A stretch of 32,771 bases of DNA from a gamma proteobacterium symbiont of Taylorina sp. Lineage in GTDB: Bacteria > Pseudomonadota > Gammaproteobacteria > GRL18. The notes beneath the pieces were generated by a model. The model was not told where the DNA came from, did not search any database, and saw nothing but the letters and a program-made list of their open reading frames with translations. This document shows, one piece after another, positions 1 through 7,495 of this stretch (positions are counted from its first letter, which is position 1; each line of letters begins with the position of its first letter). A program made the position numbers and the translations under genes. The stretch lies in assembly GCA_025655455.1 (NCBI GenBank), contig JAHXIV010000017.1, positions 1,685-34,455 on the forward strand, in the 5' to 3' direction.

Positions 1-178
1 TATTAAACATAAAATTTATCGCTATCTTTCTTTGCTATAAAAATATTAGCAAAGCGATACCAATAAATTTATTGGCTGAGGGCTCTTTATTAAACATAAA
101 ATTTATCGCTATCTTTCTTTGCTATAAAAATATTAGCAAAGCGATACCAATAAATTTATTGGCTGAGGGCTCTTTATT
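1..178. repeat. 87-bp tandem repeat, two copies, with internal dyad
   Basis: Positions 1-91 are identical to 88-178, giving two full copies of an 87-bp unit plus four bases. The unit contains an imperfect hairpin (12-70 in copy 1): AAATTTAT pairs with ATAAATTT at the base and CTTTGCTA (30-37) pairs with TAGCAAAG (47-54) around a 9-nt loop, with TATCGCT/AGCGATA offering an alternative pairing. The second copy ends on the pth stop codon (174-176), so the repeat forms the immediate 3' flank of pth. The array begins at base 1, so more copies may lie outside the window. It could act as a transcript-end structure or be a duplicated intergenic repeat. Confidence 0.9.
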
Positions 179-755
179 TAGAATGTAATTGATTCATTGC
201 TTTTTGCATATCACCCTGCACAATCAATTCTATTGAATCTATTGATTTATCAATAGCAGACTCAATGAGTATTTTTTCACTTTGCGGGGTTTTACCAAGC
301 ACAAAACCAACGACTTGTTCTTTATTGCCCGGATGCCCAATCCCAAAACGTAAACGATAAAAATCTTTACTGGCTAATTGTGCAATACTATCACGCAAGC
401 CGTTATGACCACCATGACCACCACTTTTTTTTAATTTTACAACACCCGGGGATAAATCCAGTTCATCATGTACCACGAGAATTTGCTCAGGTAAGATTTT
501 ATAAAACTGAGCCAATCGAGCAATTGCCTGCCCGCTCTTATTCATAAATGTGGTCGGTTTTATAATCCAGATAGATTGGGAAGCAATATTGAGTTTACCC
601 ACTGCACCAAAAAATTTTGATTCATTTTTCAGAGAAATGTTATATCGGGAAATAAGATGATCAATAAACCAGAAACCTGCATTGTGACGTGTTTTTTCAT
701 ATTCATTACCCGGATTACCCAATCCCGCAATGATTTGAATATTTTTATCAGGCAT
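174..755 (-). CDS. pth: peptidyl-tRNA hydrolase
   Basis: Cytoplasmic enzyme that cleaves peptidyl-tRNAs released by stalled or aborted translation and so recycles tRNA. The protein opens with the family signature GLGNPGNEYEKTRHNAGFW, with the substrate-binding Asn near residue 14 and the catalytic His near 24, followed by FMNKSG, the HDELDL segment and the GGHGGHNGLRD motif. I start it at the ATG at 753-755 (193 aa, the normal family length). An in-frame TTG at 822-824 would add 23 residues that do not look like Pth. No strong Shine-Dalgarno is visible. It follows rplY on the same strand, as in many gammaproteobacteria, and the stop codon lies in the second copy of the 87-bp repeat. Confidence 0.97.
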   Translation of the reverse strand: MPDKNIQIIAGLGNPGNEYEKTRHNAGFWFIDHLISRYNISLKNESKFFGAVGKLNIASQSIWIIKPTTFMNKSGQAIARLAQFYKILPEQILVVHDELDLSPGVVKLKKSGGHGGHNGLRDSIAQLASKDFYRLRFGIGHPGNKEQVVGFVLGKTPQSEKILIESAIDKSIDSIELIVQGDMQKAMNQLHSK

Positions 756-835
756 TTTATGACAACAACTTGGAAAAGTATTATTAAATTTGACTATAAT
801 TTTATTAATATTACTGGTAAACAAATATAGGTCAC

Positions 836-875
836 CAACACATAAATTTATGAACTCTCATATTTTTATGTGTTG
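836..875 (-). terminator. hairpin between rplY and pth
   Basis: An 11-bp perfect inverted repeat, CAACACATAAA (836-846) and TTTATGTGTTG (865-875), encloses an 18-base loop just after the rplY stop. The stem is AT-rich and there is no clean U-run, so it may be a weak terminator or an attenuator or processing site that lowers pth expression relative to rplY. Confidence 0.4.
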
Positions 876-892
876 ATGTATTTGTCAACTTA

Positions 893-1549
893 CTACTCTG
901 AAGCAGCTTCATCACCTGCATCTGCTTCCGCATCTGCTTCCGCATCTGCTTCTTCTTCGTCCAGCGTTTCACCACGAGGCATGTGAAGTGCTGCAATCGC
1001 CTGATCGTGTCCTTCACCCTGCATCAGGATAGTGCTTGAAACACCTTCTGGAAGCACGATGTCAGTCAAGTGTACAGACTCACCATTATCTATCTCAGCC
1101 ATATCCACTTCAATAAATTCTGGTAAGTCAGCAGGCAAACAACTGACTTCTACTTCCGTCATCATGTGAGAAATAAGAGCACCGGCTTTCACACCAACAC
1201 AGATATCTTCATTGATAAAATGTAATGGTACATTGAGATGTATCGCATGACTTGTATCAATACGTAGAAAATCTGCATGCATAATCTGCATTTTAGCAGG
1301 ATGACGCTGCATGTCCTTAATAATGACCTGTTCGACTTTACCATCATATTCCAGGTTTAGAATATGAGAGAAAAACGCCTCATCATCACTGGCATACATA
1401 ATATCTTTATGTTTGATAGTCAGCATAGTTGGTTCTTTATCAGAACCGTAAATAATTGCTGGCACACTATCAGCATAACGCAGGCGGCGGCTCGCACCTT
1501 TCCCTGTATCAGTACGTAGTTCAGCAGCAAGAGTAAAATTAGAACTCAT
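893..1549 (-). CDS. rplY: 50S ribosomal protein L25 (long, Ctc-type)
   Basis: 5S rRNA-binding protein of the large subunit. The N-terminal part (about 1-95) is the L25 domain, with the conserved stretch GKGASRRLR and VPAIIYG. The second part (about 95-185) is the beta-rich TL5/Ctc C-terminal domain. At 218 aa it is the long form rather than the 94-aa E. coli form. The last 20 or so residues are a low-complexity acidic tail of repeated Glu-Ala-Asp-Ala units encoded by a 12-bp DNA repeat. The ATG at 1547-1549 has a good GGAGA Shine-Dalgarno at 1559-1563. It lies between prs and pth, the common arrangement. Confidence 0.97.
   Translation of the reverse strand: MSSNFTLAAELRTDTGKGASRRLRYADSVPAIIYGSDKEPTMLTIKHKDIMYASDDEAFFSHILNLEYDGKVEQVIIKDMQRHPAKMQIMHADFLRIDTSHAIHLNVPLHFINEDICVGVKAGALISHMMTEVEVSCLPADLPEFIEVDMAEIDNGESVHLTDIVLPEGVSSTILMQGEGHDQAIAALHMPRGETLDEEEADAEADAEADAGDEAASE
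918..953. repeat. 12-bp in-frame repeat in the rplY tail
   Basis: Three consecutive 12-bp units (GCATCTGCTTCC, last base changed in the third) encode the repeating EADA tail of L25. Because the unit is a multiple of three, slippage would change tail length without shifting frame. Confidence 0.8.
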
Positions 1550-1658
1550 TGTTGTATATCTCCAAAATAGTTAAAAATTCTGCCTTCGCGACCAAGGACA
1601 GAGCGATATGGGGTTTTTCCCCTATGAATACAAAACTCAATGCAGATGCAGGGAGTTT

Positions 1659-2612
1659 TTAATCCATATAAAGTGAACTAACCGATTCTTCCTGATTAAT
1701 TCTCATCATGGTTTCACCTAATATAATAGCACTACTCAATTGACGAATTTTAGAACATTGCTGTGCTTCTTTACTCAAAGGTATTGTGTCAGTCACAACC
1801 AGATGATCCAGTTCTGATTGATTGATATTATCTATTGCAGAACCAGATAACACAGGGTGGGTGATATAAGCCATCACTTTGGTAGCACCTCGTTCTTTTA
1901 AAGCATCTGCCGCTTTACATAAGGTACCGGCTGTATCCACCAGATCATCAATCAGAATACAGGAACGACCCTCGACATCACCAATAATATTCATTACTTT
2001 TGCAACATTTGCCTTAGGCCGGCGTTTATCAATAATAGCCAAATCAGCATCATCCAACCGTTTTGCCAGAGCTCTTGCTCTAACAACGCCACCAACATCG
2101 GGGGAGACAACCATTTGATCCGGATAAGTTTGACGCCAGATATCACCCAGTAAAATGGGGGATGCATAAACATTATCAACAGGAATATCAAAAAAACCCT
2201 GTATTTGATCAGAGTGAAGGTCAACAGTCATCATACGATTGATACCAACACCGGTAAACATATTAGCAACGACTTTTGCTGTAATCGCAACACGCGCAGA
2301 GCGTGGCCGTCTATCCTGACGAGCATAACCAAAATAAGGGACTACTGCAGTAATTCGTCTTGCTGAAGAACGACGAATTGCATCAGCCATTACCATTATT
2401 TCCATAAGGTGATCATTGGCAGGCTGGCTGGTAGGTTGGACAATAAATACGTCTTTACCACGTACATTCTCCATTAACTCAACCATAATTTCACTATCAC
2501 TGAATTTATCGACTGACGCCTTACCTAAAGGCATGTTAAGATGTTTACAAATATCCAGCGCAAGTTTCGGGTTAGCATTCCCCGAAAAAACCATCATATC
2601 TGAATCGGACAC
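1659..2612 (-). CDS. prs: ribose-phosphate pyrophosphokinase (PRPP synthase)
   Basis: Makes PRPP from ribose 5-phosphate and ATP, feeding purine, pyrimidine, His, Trp and NAD synthesis. Full length at 317 aa. It shows the N-terminal [10 protein letters not shown] start, the FSDSEI and [13 protein letters not shown] segments, the ATP-binding region YFGYARQDR (about 93-101), the divalent-cation loop [15 protein letters not shown] (130-144) and the PRPP-binding loop [12 protein letters not shown] (about 219-230). The start is GTG at 2610-2612, preceded by GGGGA about 7 bases upstream. It lies 153 bp downstream of tRNA-Gln on the same strand, and the space holds a 21-bp tandem array that would be in its leader if the two are co-transcribed. 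Confidence 0.98.
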   Translation of the reverse strand: MSDSDMMVFSGNANPKLALDICKHLNMPLGKASVDKFSDSEIMVELMENVRGKDVFIVQPTSQPANDHLMEIMVMADAIRRSSARRITAVVPYFGYARQDRRPRSARVAITAKVVANMFTGVGINRMMTVDLHSDQIQGFFDIPVDNVYASPILLGDIWRQTYPDQMVVSPDVGGVVRARALAKRLDDADLAIIDKRRPKANVAKVMNIIGDVEGRSCILIDDLVDTAGTLCKAADALKERGATKVMAYITHPVLSGSAIDNINQSELDHLVVTDTIPLSKEAQQCSKIRQLSSAIILGETMMRINQEESVSSLYMD

Positions 2613-2688
2613 TTTGTGTTCCCCAGATGGAAAAAATTAAATTCTATTCATTCGACGAGATTAGTTCAGAAATTTGTTGTTACATTGA

Positions 2689-2757
2689 GACTCTTATCTC
2701 AAAGTTGAAGACTCTTATCTCAAAGTTGAAGACTCTTATTTCAAAGTTGAAGACTCT
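2689..2757. repeat. 21-bp tandem repeat, 3.3 copies
   Basis: Units at 2689-2709, 2710-2730 and 2731-2751 (each starting GACTCTTAT) plus a 6-base partial copy at 2752-2757. The first two are identical and the third has one C-to-T change. The array sits between the tRNA-Gln 3' end and the prs start. There are no spacers, so it is not CRISPR-like. Confidence 0.92.
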
Positions 2758-2765
2758 AAAAGAAG

Positions 2766-2840
2766 TGGCTGGGCCGGCAGGATTCGAACCTGCGCATGCC
2801 AGGATCAAAACCTGGTGCCTTACCGCTTGGCGACGGCCCA
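2766..2840 (-). tRNA. tRNA-Gln (anticodon TTG)
   Basis: On the minus strand the cloverleaf is complete. A 7-bp acceptor stem pairs TGGGCCG with CGGCCCA; the D-arm is GCC-AAGCGGTAA-GGC; the anticodon arm is CCAGG-TTTTGAT-CCTGG with TTG at the anticodon; the T-arm is GCAGG-TTCGAAT-CCTGC. The discriminator is G (2769) and the CCA end is encoded (2766-2768). It reads CAA codons, and with wobble may read CAG. It lies between ispE and prs, as in Pseudomonas and relatives. Confidence 0.97.
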
Positions 2841-2971
2841 ACAATAACTGAACAATTAATCCAAACTCTCAATGTTTTCTTCAGTCTTTATACCGAAATC
2901 AAAATAAAAAGTTTGTCAAAGCTTAATAGCTAGCAATCATAAATTTGATGCATCGCCAAAAAGGTGGATGG

Positions 2972-3000
2972 ATTATACGCTGAAATAATCTGATTGTCAC
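2972..3000 (-). promoter_or_regulatory. sigma-70-type promoter for tRNA-Gln (and perhaps prs)
   Basis: On the minus strand GTGACA (2995-3000) is followed after exactly 17 bases by a consensus TATAAT (2972-2977). It lies about 130 bp upstream of the tRNA 5' end, downstream of ispE, and points at the tRNA. The following genes prs, rplY and pth could share the transcript. Confidence 0.65.
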
Positions 3001-3064
3001 ACCCAAAAGGTAATTTATTTAAACTTTTTTATTTTATGCTTGAATACTTTTTATTTTTTTCATT

Positions 3065-3922
3065 TTATAGTCGATACAATGGTGAAATATTAAGCCCTTT
3101 GGCTATGAATCCATCAAACTGTTCCGGTTTCCTGCTTAATATTTGTTGTGCTTCCGCCTGTGTTGCAAAGGGGGCAAACACACAGGCACCAGTGCCTGTC
3201 ATTCTGGCCTGTGAAAATTGTCCCAGCCATTGTATCGCCAGATCAACTTCAGGATAATGTTCACGTACAACAGATTCACAAACATTATTCCCAGTGCCAG
3301 ATAAAAACTGTTCTATGCTAATGGGAATACAATCTCTTTTCAGTACAGGAGAAGCAAAAATATCCGCAGTTGAGACAGAAACCCTCGGGATCAGAACCAT
3401 AAAATAAGACTCATCCAATAGTATGGGACTGAGATCTTCTCCGACGCCTTCAGCCCATGCCGCAACCCCCTGTATAAAAATTGGCACATCAGCACCAAGT
3501 TTCAGACCTAGTTTTGCTAATTCAGGTAATTCTATATTTAACTGCCAGAGTTGATTCAATGCAACCAGGGTGGTTGCTGCATCACTGCTTCCACCGCCTA
3601 AGCCTCCTCCCATGGGAAGATTCTTTTTGATAGCAATTTGTGCACCTTGCTGGCAATTTGTATGCTGCTGTAACAAGTGAGCAGCTTTAACTATTAAATC
3701 ATCTTCAGGCTTGACGCCCGGTAAGGGATTTACGTGGATAATTTCATTATTATCAAGGATTTTGTAACTCAACTCATCAGAAAAGTCTAAAAATTGAAAA
3801 ACCGTTTGAAGTTCATGATAACCATTTTCACGTTGACCGGTAATATGTAAAAAAAGGTTTATCTTTGCTGGGGCTAACCAGACTTTTGGGGAACGGTCAG
3901 TTTTAGGTTGACTAAGAGCCAT
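3065..3922 (-). CDS. ispE: 4-diphosphocytidyl-2-C-methyl-D-erythritol kinase
   Basis: GHMP-family kinase that phosphorylates CDP-methylerythritol in the MEP route to isoprenoids. Visible are the N-terminal APAKINLFL (about 17-25), the glycine-rich ATP loop PMGGGLGGGSSDAA (about 103-116), the LGADVPIF segment carrying the catalytic Asp, and the C-terminal MTGTGACVFA glycine motif. At 285 aa it is full length. Its first codons overlap the end of lolB by 11 bp, so the two are likely translationally coupled. ispE sits beside lolB in many gammaproteobacteria. Confidence 0.97.
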   Translation of the reverse strand: MALSQPKTDRSPKVWLAPAKINLFLHITGQRENGYHELQTVFQFLDFSDELSYKILDNNEIIHVNPLPGVKPEDDLIVKAAHLLQQHTNCQQGAQIAIKKNLPMGGGLGGGSSDAATTLVALNQLWQLNIELPELAKLGLKLGADVPIFIQGVAAWAEGVGEDLSPILLDESYFMVLIPRVSVSTADIFASPVLKRDCIPISIEQFLSGTGNNVCESVVREHYPEVDLAIQWLGQFSQARMTGTGACVFAPFATQAEAQQILSRKPEQFDGFIAKGLNISPLYRL

Positions 3923-4493
3923 CAGCCAGAACCCATTGACTGATAATAATTTTAATTTTTATATCCTGCTCCGTAAGCACTATTTTTTTTGGTAATAAAT
4001 ATTTCCCAATTTGCATCCTTTTAGGGTACTGAATATGCCAGCCATCCTGATAAAGGTCAGTAATATTGCCCTGTTTGTCATACAAAGTTTTATTTGATAC
4101 TTTCGGATTGGGCACACCATAAGACCAGTAACGAAGAGAAATAAGCGGCAGTTTCCAGCCAGTTTCCTGTAATAATAATTGTTCCAGATTATGGCTGCTG
4201 CGTTCATAGGACGGTGTTTTCAGATATGTTTTTTGATCCTTACGGGTTAATTGTAATTCTGTTTCTCCCAGAGGCCCCATAAAGCGCAGCTCAAAATCTT
4301 CATTTTTCTGTAACCAGATAAATTTGGCATACCAGTTTTCTTTACCATTGAGAATACTAATGCGTCCATTAGTAGTCCATTGCTGAGGAAAGTCATGAAG
4401 TAAATGAGGAGTAGTCACATCTGAATTTGTATCAGTTCGTATAAAACTACAGCCGGAAAGTATGATGCTGAGTATTATCAGAAATAATTTCAT
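3912..4493 (-). CDS. lolB: outer-membrane lipoprotein LolB
   Basis: Outer-membrane receptor that accepts lipoproteins from LolA and inserts them. The 193-aa product starts with a short hydrophobic signal and a lipobox (ILSGCS, Cys at about 15). The mature part has LolB-like features: WTTNGRISI near the N-terminus, WLQKNEDFELRFMGPLGETELQL, and a C-terminal YPKRMQIGKYLLPKKIVLT segment. Identification rests on these and on the neighbour ispE. It is 3 bp downstream of the TPR lipoprotein gene and overlaps ispE. Confidence 0.93.
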   Translation of the reverse strand: MKLFLIILSIILSGCSFIRTDTNSDVTTPHLLHDFPQQWTTNGRISILNGKENWYAKFIWLQKNEDFELRFMGPLGETELQLTRKDQKTYLKTPSYERSSHNLEQLLLQETGWKLPLISLRYWSYGVPNPKVSNKTLYDKQGNITDLYQDGWHIQYPKRMQIGKYLLPKKIVLTEQDIKIKIIISQWVLADGS

Positions 4494-4496
4494 TTT

Positions 4497-6260
4497 TTAC
4501 TTTAGATAGCGTGTTGTTGTGCTTAATAACACCTGATGTTCAGGATCTTTTTTTAGTGCCTGCAACCAGATAGATTTTGCTTCATTGGTTTGTCCAAGAC
4601 TCCATAACACTTCACCAAGATGAGCCGCTATCTCAGGATCAGGATCCTTATCATAAGCTTTGCGGAGATATTTTACAGCTTCTTTGTTCTTACCCAACTT
4701 ATGTAATATCCACCCCATACTATCCAATGTGGCAACATCTTCAGGATTGATTTCTAAGGCTTGTTCAATATATTGATAAGCTTCCTGATAGCGATTAGTT
4801 TTTTCGGTCAAGGTATAACCTAAAGCATTTAAGGCCTGATTATCCTGAGGATTTGCTTTAATGATAATCAGCAAATCCTGTTCTAATAAATCAATACGAT
4901 CAAACTTTTCTGCCAGCATGGCACGGCCATAACGCAGATCACTATTATCTGGTGCAAGATCCAAAGCCTCTGTATATATTTCATAGGCTTTTTTATATTT
5001 TTTTGCCTGAGAATAAACTTCGGCTTTAATTTGTAAAACATCAATACTTTGCTTATTACTATTGGTATTTGAGTGCTCTAGTAATTTAAAGGCCTGTTCA
5101 AATTTTTGTTGTTGAGAATACGCAACCACAAGACCGAGATAAGCTTCAAAAGTATATTTACCATGTTTTACCTTTTTAAACCACTGCTCTGCCTGTGCAT
5201 AATCCTTTCTTTCTGCTTCAAGTTGTGCAATAAAATAAGCCGCCTCATTAGCATAAAGTTTATAGGTGTATAGACGCTCAAGATATTGTTTTGCTGCATC
5301 TAATTGATCCATTTCAATAGACAACAGGCTAATGGTAAAGAGAACCTCAGGAGCAAGTTCACTATCAGCTAAAATCTGTACTTGCTCAAATCCTTTTTTA
5401 TAAGACTTGTTCTCAACCAGCAAACGAATGAGCTCCAGTCTTAACACCTTATTTTCCGGGTAATTTTGTATTATTTTTTCTAAAGCCTGTATTGCCTGAT
5501 GATTTTTTTTCTGTTTTTTCAGTAATTCAACCTGAACAATCAAGGCTTTTAAATAATCGGGCTTAGCTGCCAGTATCTCATGTAAATATTTTTCAGTATT
5601 TTTAAAATCACCATATTTCAACGATATTTTTGCCCAGTAGAGTTTAATGACTATTTTTTCTTTATGAGGTTCACTGATCTGCGTGAAAATTCTGATAACA
5701 CGGTCTTGTTCTTTTATCGTATCAAGAATATTAATCACCCGTGAAATACCATCCTCAAAATCAGAGCTTAGGCTAATTATCTTGTGTAAATAAATAATTG
5801 CTTTTTCATCCTGTCTTTTTTTGATCAGGGTAGAAGCCAGAATTTGCTGCACATCAATGTTATCCGGCTCTAACTCTGACCAGAGTTTAACGGCCTTGAA
5901 TGTTTGTGCCTCATTTTTTGCAAACAATGAAACCCGGGTAGCTTTTTTGGCTAAACGACTGTCTCCGGTTTTTTTAGCAGCATTATAGTATTTATCATAT
6001 GCCAGCTGATAATTACTTCGTTGTAATGCAAATTCAGCTAACAGCAGTTCATATAATAACTCTTTTGATAATTCCTGATTAGGTTGAACAATTGTTTTGC
6101 GAATTTTTTCATGGACAGCAGGATGAGGCTGATTGTTTGCAGTGTTCTTTTCTGCAGATTTAGCCGACGGCTTCTGACTGAAACTGGCAGCACATCCCAG
6201 CAAAATATTTGTCATGAACAGGGAAAGCACAAAAAGTAATATAAATTTTATAACGCTCAT
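4497..6260 (-). CDS. TPR-repeat lipoprotein upstream of lolB
   Basis: A 587-aa exported protein with a signal sequence and lipobox (ILLGCA) and then almost nothing but tetratricopeptide repeats; the clearest, near the C-terminus, read NALGYTLTEK...YQEAYQYIEQALEINPED and so on. I start at the ATG at 6258-6260, which has GGTGAA just upstream and opens directly into the signal peptide; an upstream in-frame TTG (6288-6290) or ATG (6279-6281) would place extra residues before it. A TPR protein holds the same place next to lolB-ipk-prs in Pseudomonas (from memory, PA4667), where its role is not well settled. A scaffold in envelope lipoprotein traffic is a guess. Confidence 0.88.
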   Translation of the reverse strand: MSVIKFILLFVLSLFMTNILLGCAASFSQKPSAKSAEKNTANNQPHPAVHEKIRKTIVQPNQELSKELLYELLLAEFALQRSNYQLAYDKYYNAAKKTGDSRLAKKATRVSLFAKNEAQTFKAVKLWSELEPDNIDVQQILASTLIKKRQDEKAIIYLHKIISLSSDFEDGISRVINILDTIKEQDRVIRIFTQISEPHKEKIVIKLYWAKISLKYGDFKNTEKYLHEILAAKPDYLKALIVQVELLKKQKKNHQAIQALEKIIQNYPENKVLRLELIRLLVENKSYKKGFEQVQILADSELAPEVLFTISLLSIEMDQLDAAKQYLERLYTYKLYANEAAYFIAQLEAERKDYAQAEQWFKKVKHGKYTFEAYLGLVVAYSQQQKFEQAFKLLEHSNTNSNKQSIDVLQIKAEVYSQAKKYKKAYEIYTEALDLAPDNSDLRYGRAMLAEKFDRIDLLEQDLLIIIKANPQDNQALNALGYTLTEKTNRYQEAYQYIEQALEINPEDVATLDSMGWILHKLGKNKEAVKYLRKAYDKDPDPEIAAHLGEVLWSLGQTNEAKSIWLQALKKDPEHQVLLSTTTRYLK

Positions 6261-6305
6261 TTTTTCACCGACAGCACTCATTGCTGACAATCATGGTTTG
6301 TAGTC

Positions 6306-6464
6306 ACTTGTGCCCGTTCTTTGGGTTTAAAATAAAGTACCGATGCACAGTATATTTGATTTTTATACATAACACGAGTTTAAGCTTTAAACACAGCAGA
6401 CATTGATATATCATTTTATTTTATAAATTAATCCCCATATTATACCCAAAGAACGGTCACAAGT
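6306..6464. repeat. long inverted repeat in the TPR/cbpA divergent region
   Basis: Arms at 6306-6333 and 6437-6464 are complementary at 25 of 28 positions; the outer 21 bp (starting ACTTGTG) differ at one. About 103 bp of very AT-rich DNA lie between. Each arm runs inward into a -10-like AT stretch (TAAAAT on plus, TATAAT on minus). No clean target duplication is visible. It may be a paired operator/promoter for the two divergent transcription units or a MITE-like element. It occupies much of the 258-bp gap 6261-6518. Confidence 0.85.
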
Positions 6465-6518
6465 ACTCATAAACCTTTCATTCTTCCCGATTACAAACTG
6501 GTATTCTTTAGGATAACT

Positions 6519-7448
6519 ATGGCCAATACTGATTATTATAAAACCCTTGGTGTTAAACATAATGCCAGTGATGCTGAAATAAAGAAACAGTATCGACGTC
6601 TGGCACGTAAGTACCATCCTGATGTCAGCAAACTCAGTAATGCAGAAGCTCGTTTTAAAGAAATTAATGAAGCCTATGATGTATTAAAAGACAAAGAAAA
6701 ACGTTCCAATTACGATCATTTTGGAGCAGCAGGTGCTAATCCTTTTGGCGGCGGTTTTACTCCACCACCAGGTGGTGCCAGAAGTAATTTCGGCGGCTTT
6801 GGTCAGGGCAACTTCAGCGATATTTTTGATAATATGTTCAAAAATGCCCGTGGAGGACAATTCAATGAAAGCACCTTTTCTCAGCAGGGAGCTTCCCAAC
6901 AAGGAAGAGCCTCAAAAGGGGAAAATCAGACAGTCAAAATTTCTGTTACCCTGGAAGATGCTTATCACGGTGCAAATCGTACCATTAATATTCATATACC
7001 GGGTGAATCAGGTAACAAGAAGCTTAAGATTAAAATTCCCAAAGGGATTAAAGAAGGCCAGAAAATTCGCCTCAGTGGACAGGGAAGTCATGGAGTACAT
7101 AGTAAAGGTGATCTCCTGCTTGAAGTCAGCTTTGCAAAACACAAGCATTTTACCATTGATGAAAAAGATATTAGCCTGATCCTGCCAATTACACCCTGGG
7201 AAGCAGCCCTTGGAACTTCATTATCTATTCCAACTTTGGGCGGCATTGTTGAGATGAAGTTGCCGGAAAATACCAAAGGAGGTAAAAAATTACGCTTAAA
7301 AGGACGTGGTTTACCGGGTAAGCACGCTGGAGATCAGTATGTTATATTACAAATTATGACTCCTGAAGCTGATACAGATGAGTTAAAGAAACTGTACAAA
7401 AAAATGCAGGATATCAGCCAGTTTAATCCAAGAGAAGGATACCAGTAG
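6519..7448 (+). CDS. cbpA: CbpA/DnaJ-class J-domain co-chaperone
   Basis: Stimulates DnaK ATPase and may bind DNA, as CbpA does. Order: J-domain (1-70) with the HPD motif at 33-35; a Gly/Phe-rich linker (about 70-115) with GGFGQGNFSDIFDNMF; then the two C-terminal substrate-binding beta domains (about 140-300). The cysteine zinc-finger of true DnaJ is absent, which places it in the CbpA class. At 309 aa it is the normal length. The start is ATG at 6519 with AGGA 5-6 bases upstream. No CbpM-type partner follows; instead a Do protease begins 47 bp downstream, suggesting a protein-quality operon. Confidence 0.93.
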   Translation: MANTDYYKTLGVKHNASDAEIKKQYRRLARKYHPDVSKLSNAEARFKEINEAYDVLKDKEKRSNYDHFGAAGANPFGGGFTPPPGGARSNFGGFGQGNFSDIFDNMFKNARGGQFNESTFSQQGASQQGRASKGENQTVKISVTLEDAYHGANRTINIHIPGESGNKKLKIKIPKGIKEGQKIRLSGQGSHGVHSKGDLLLEVSFAKHKHFTIDEKDISLILPITPWEAALGTSLSIPTLGGIVEMKLPENTKGGKKLRLKGRGLPGKHAGDQYVILQIMTPEADTDELKKLYKKMQDISQFNPREGYQ

Positions 7449-7495
7449 TATTCTGAATCACAAACACAGATACCATCTAATTAAGGAGAAGCGTC

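Noticed and set aside
1611..1624. Terminator GGGG-TTTTT-CCCC between prs and rplY
   Set aside because: The stem is only four base pairs with no U-run; prs and rplY may be co-transcribed.
2689..2757. CRISPR-like array
   Set aside because: The 21-bp units are contiguous, without unique spacers, and no cas genes are present.
2627..2851. Plus-strand ORF encoding a repeated LISKLKT peptide
   Set aside because: It is the translation of the 21-bp array and runs antisense through tRNA-Gln; there is no Shine-Dalgarno or recognisable protein.
2887..2919. Second tRNA-Gln promoter with TTGACA and TATAAA on the minus strand
   Set aside because: The spacer is 21 bases, too long for a normal sigma-70 promoter; the 17-base-spaced pair at 2972-3000 is better.
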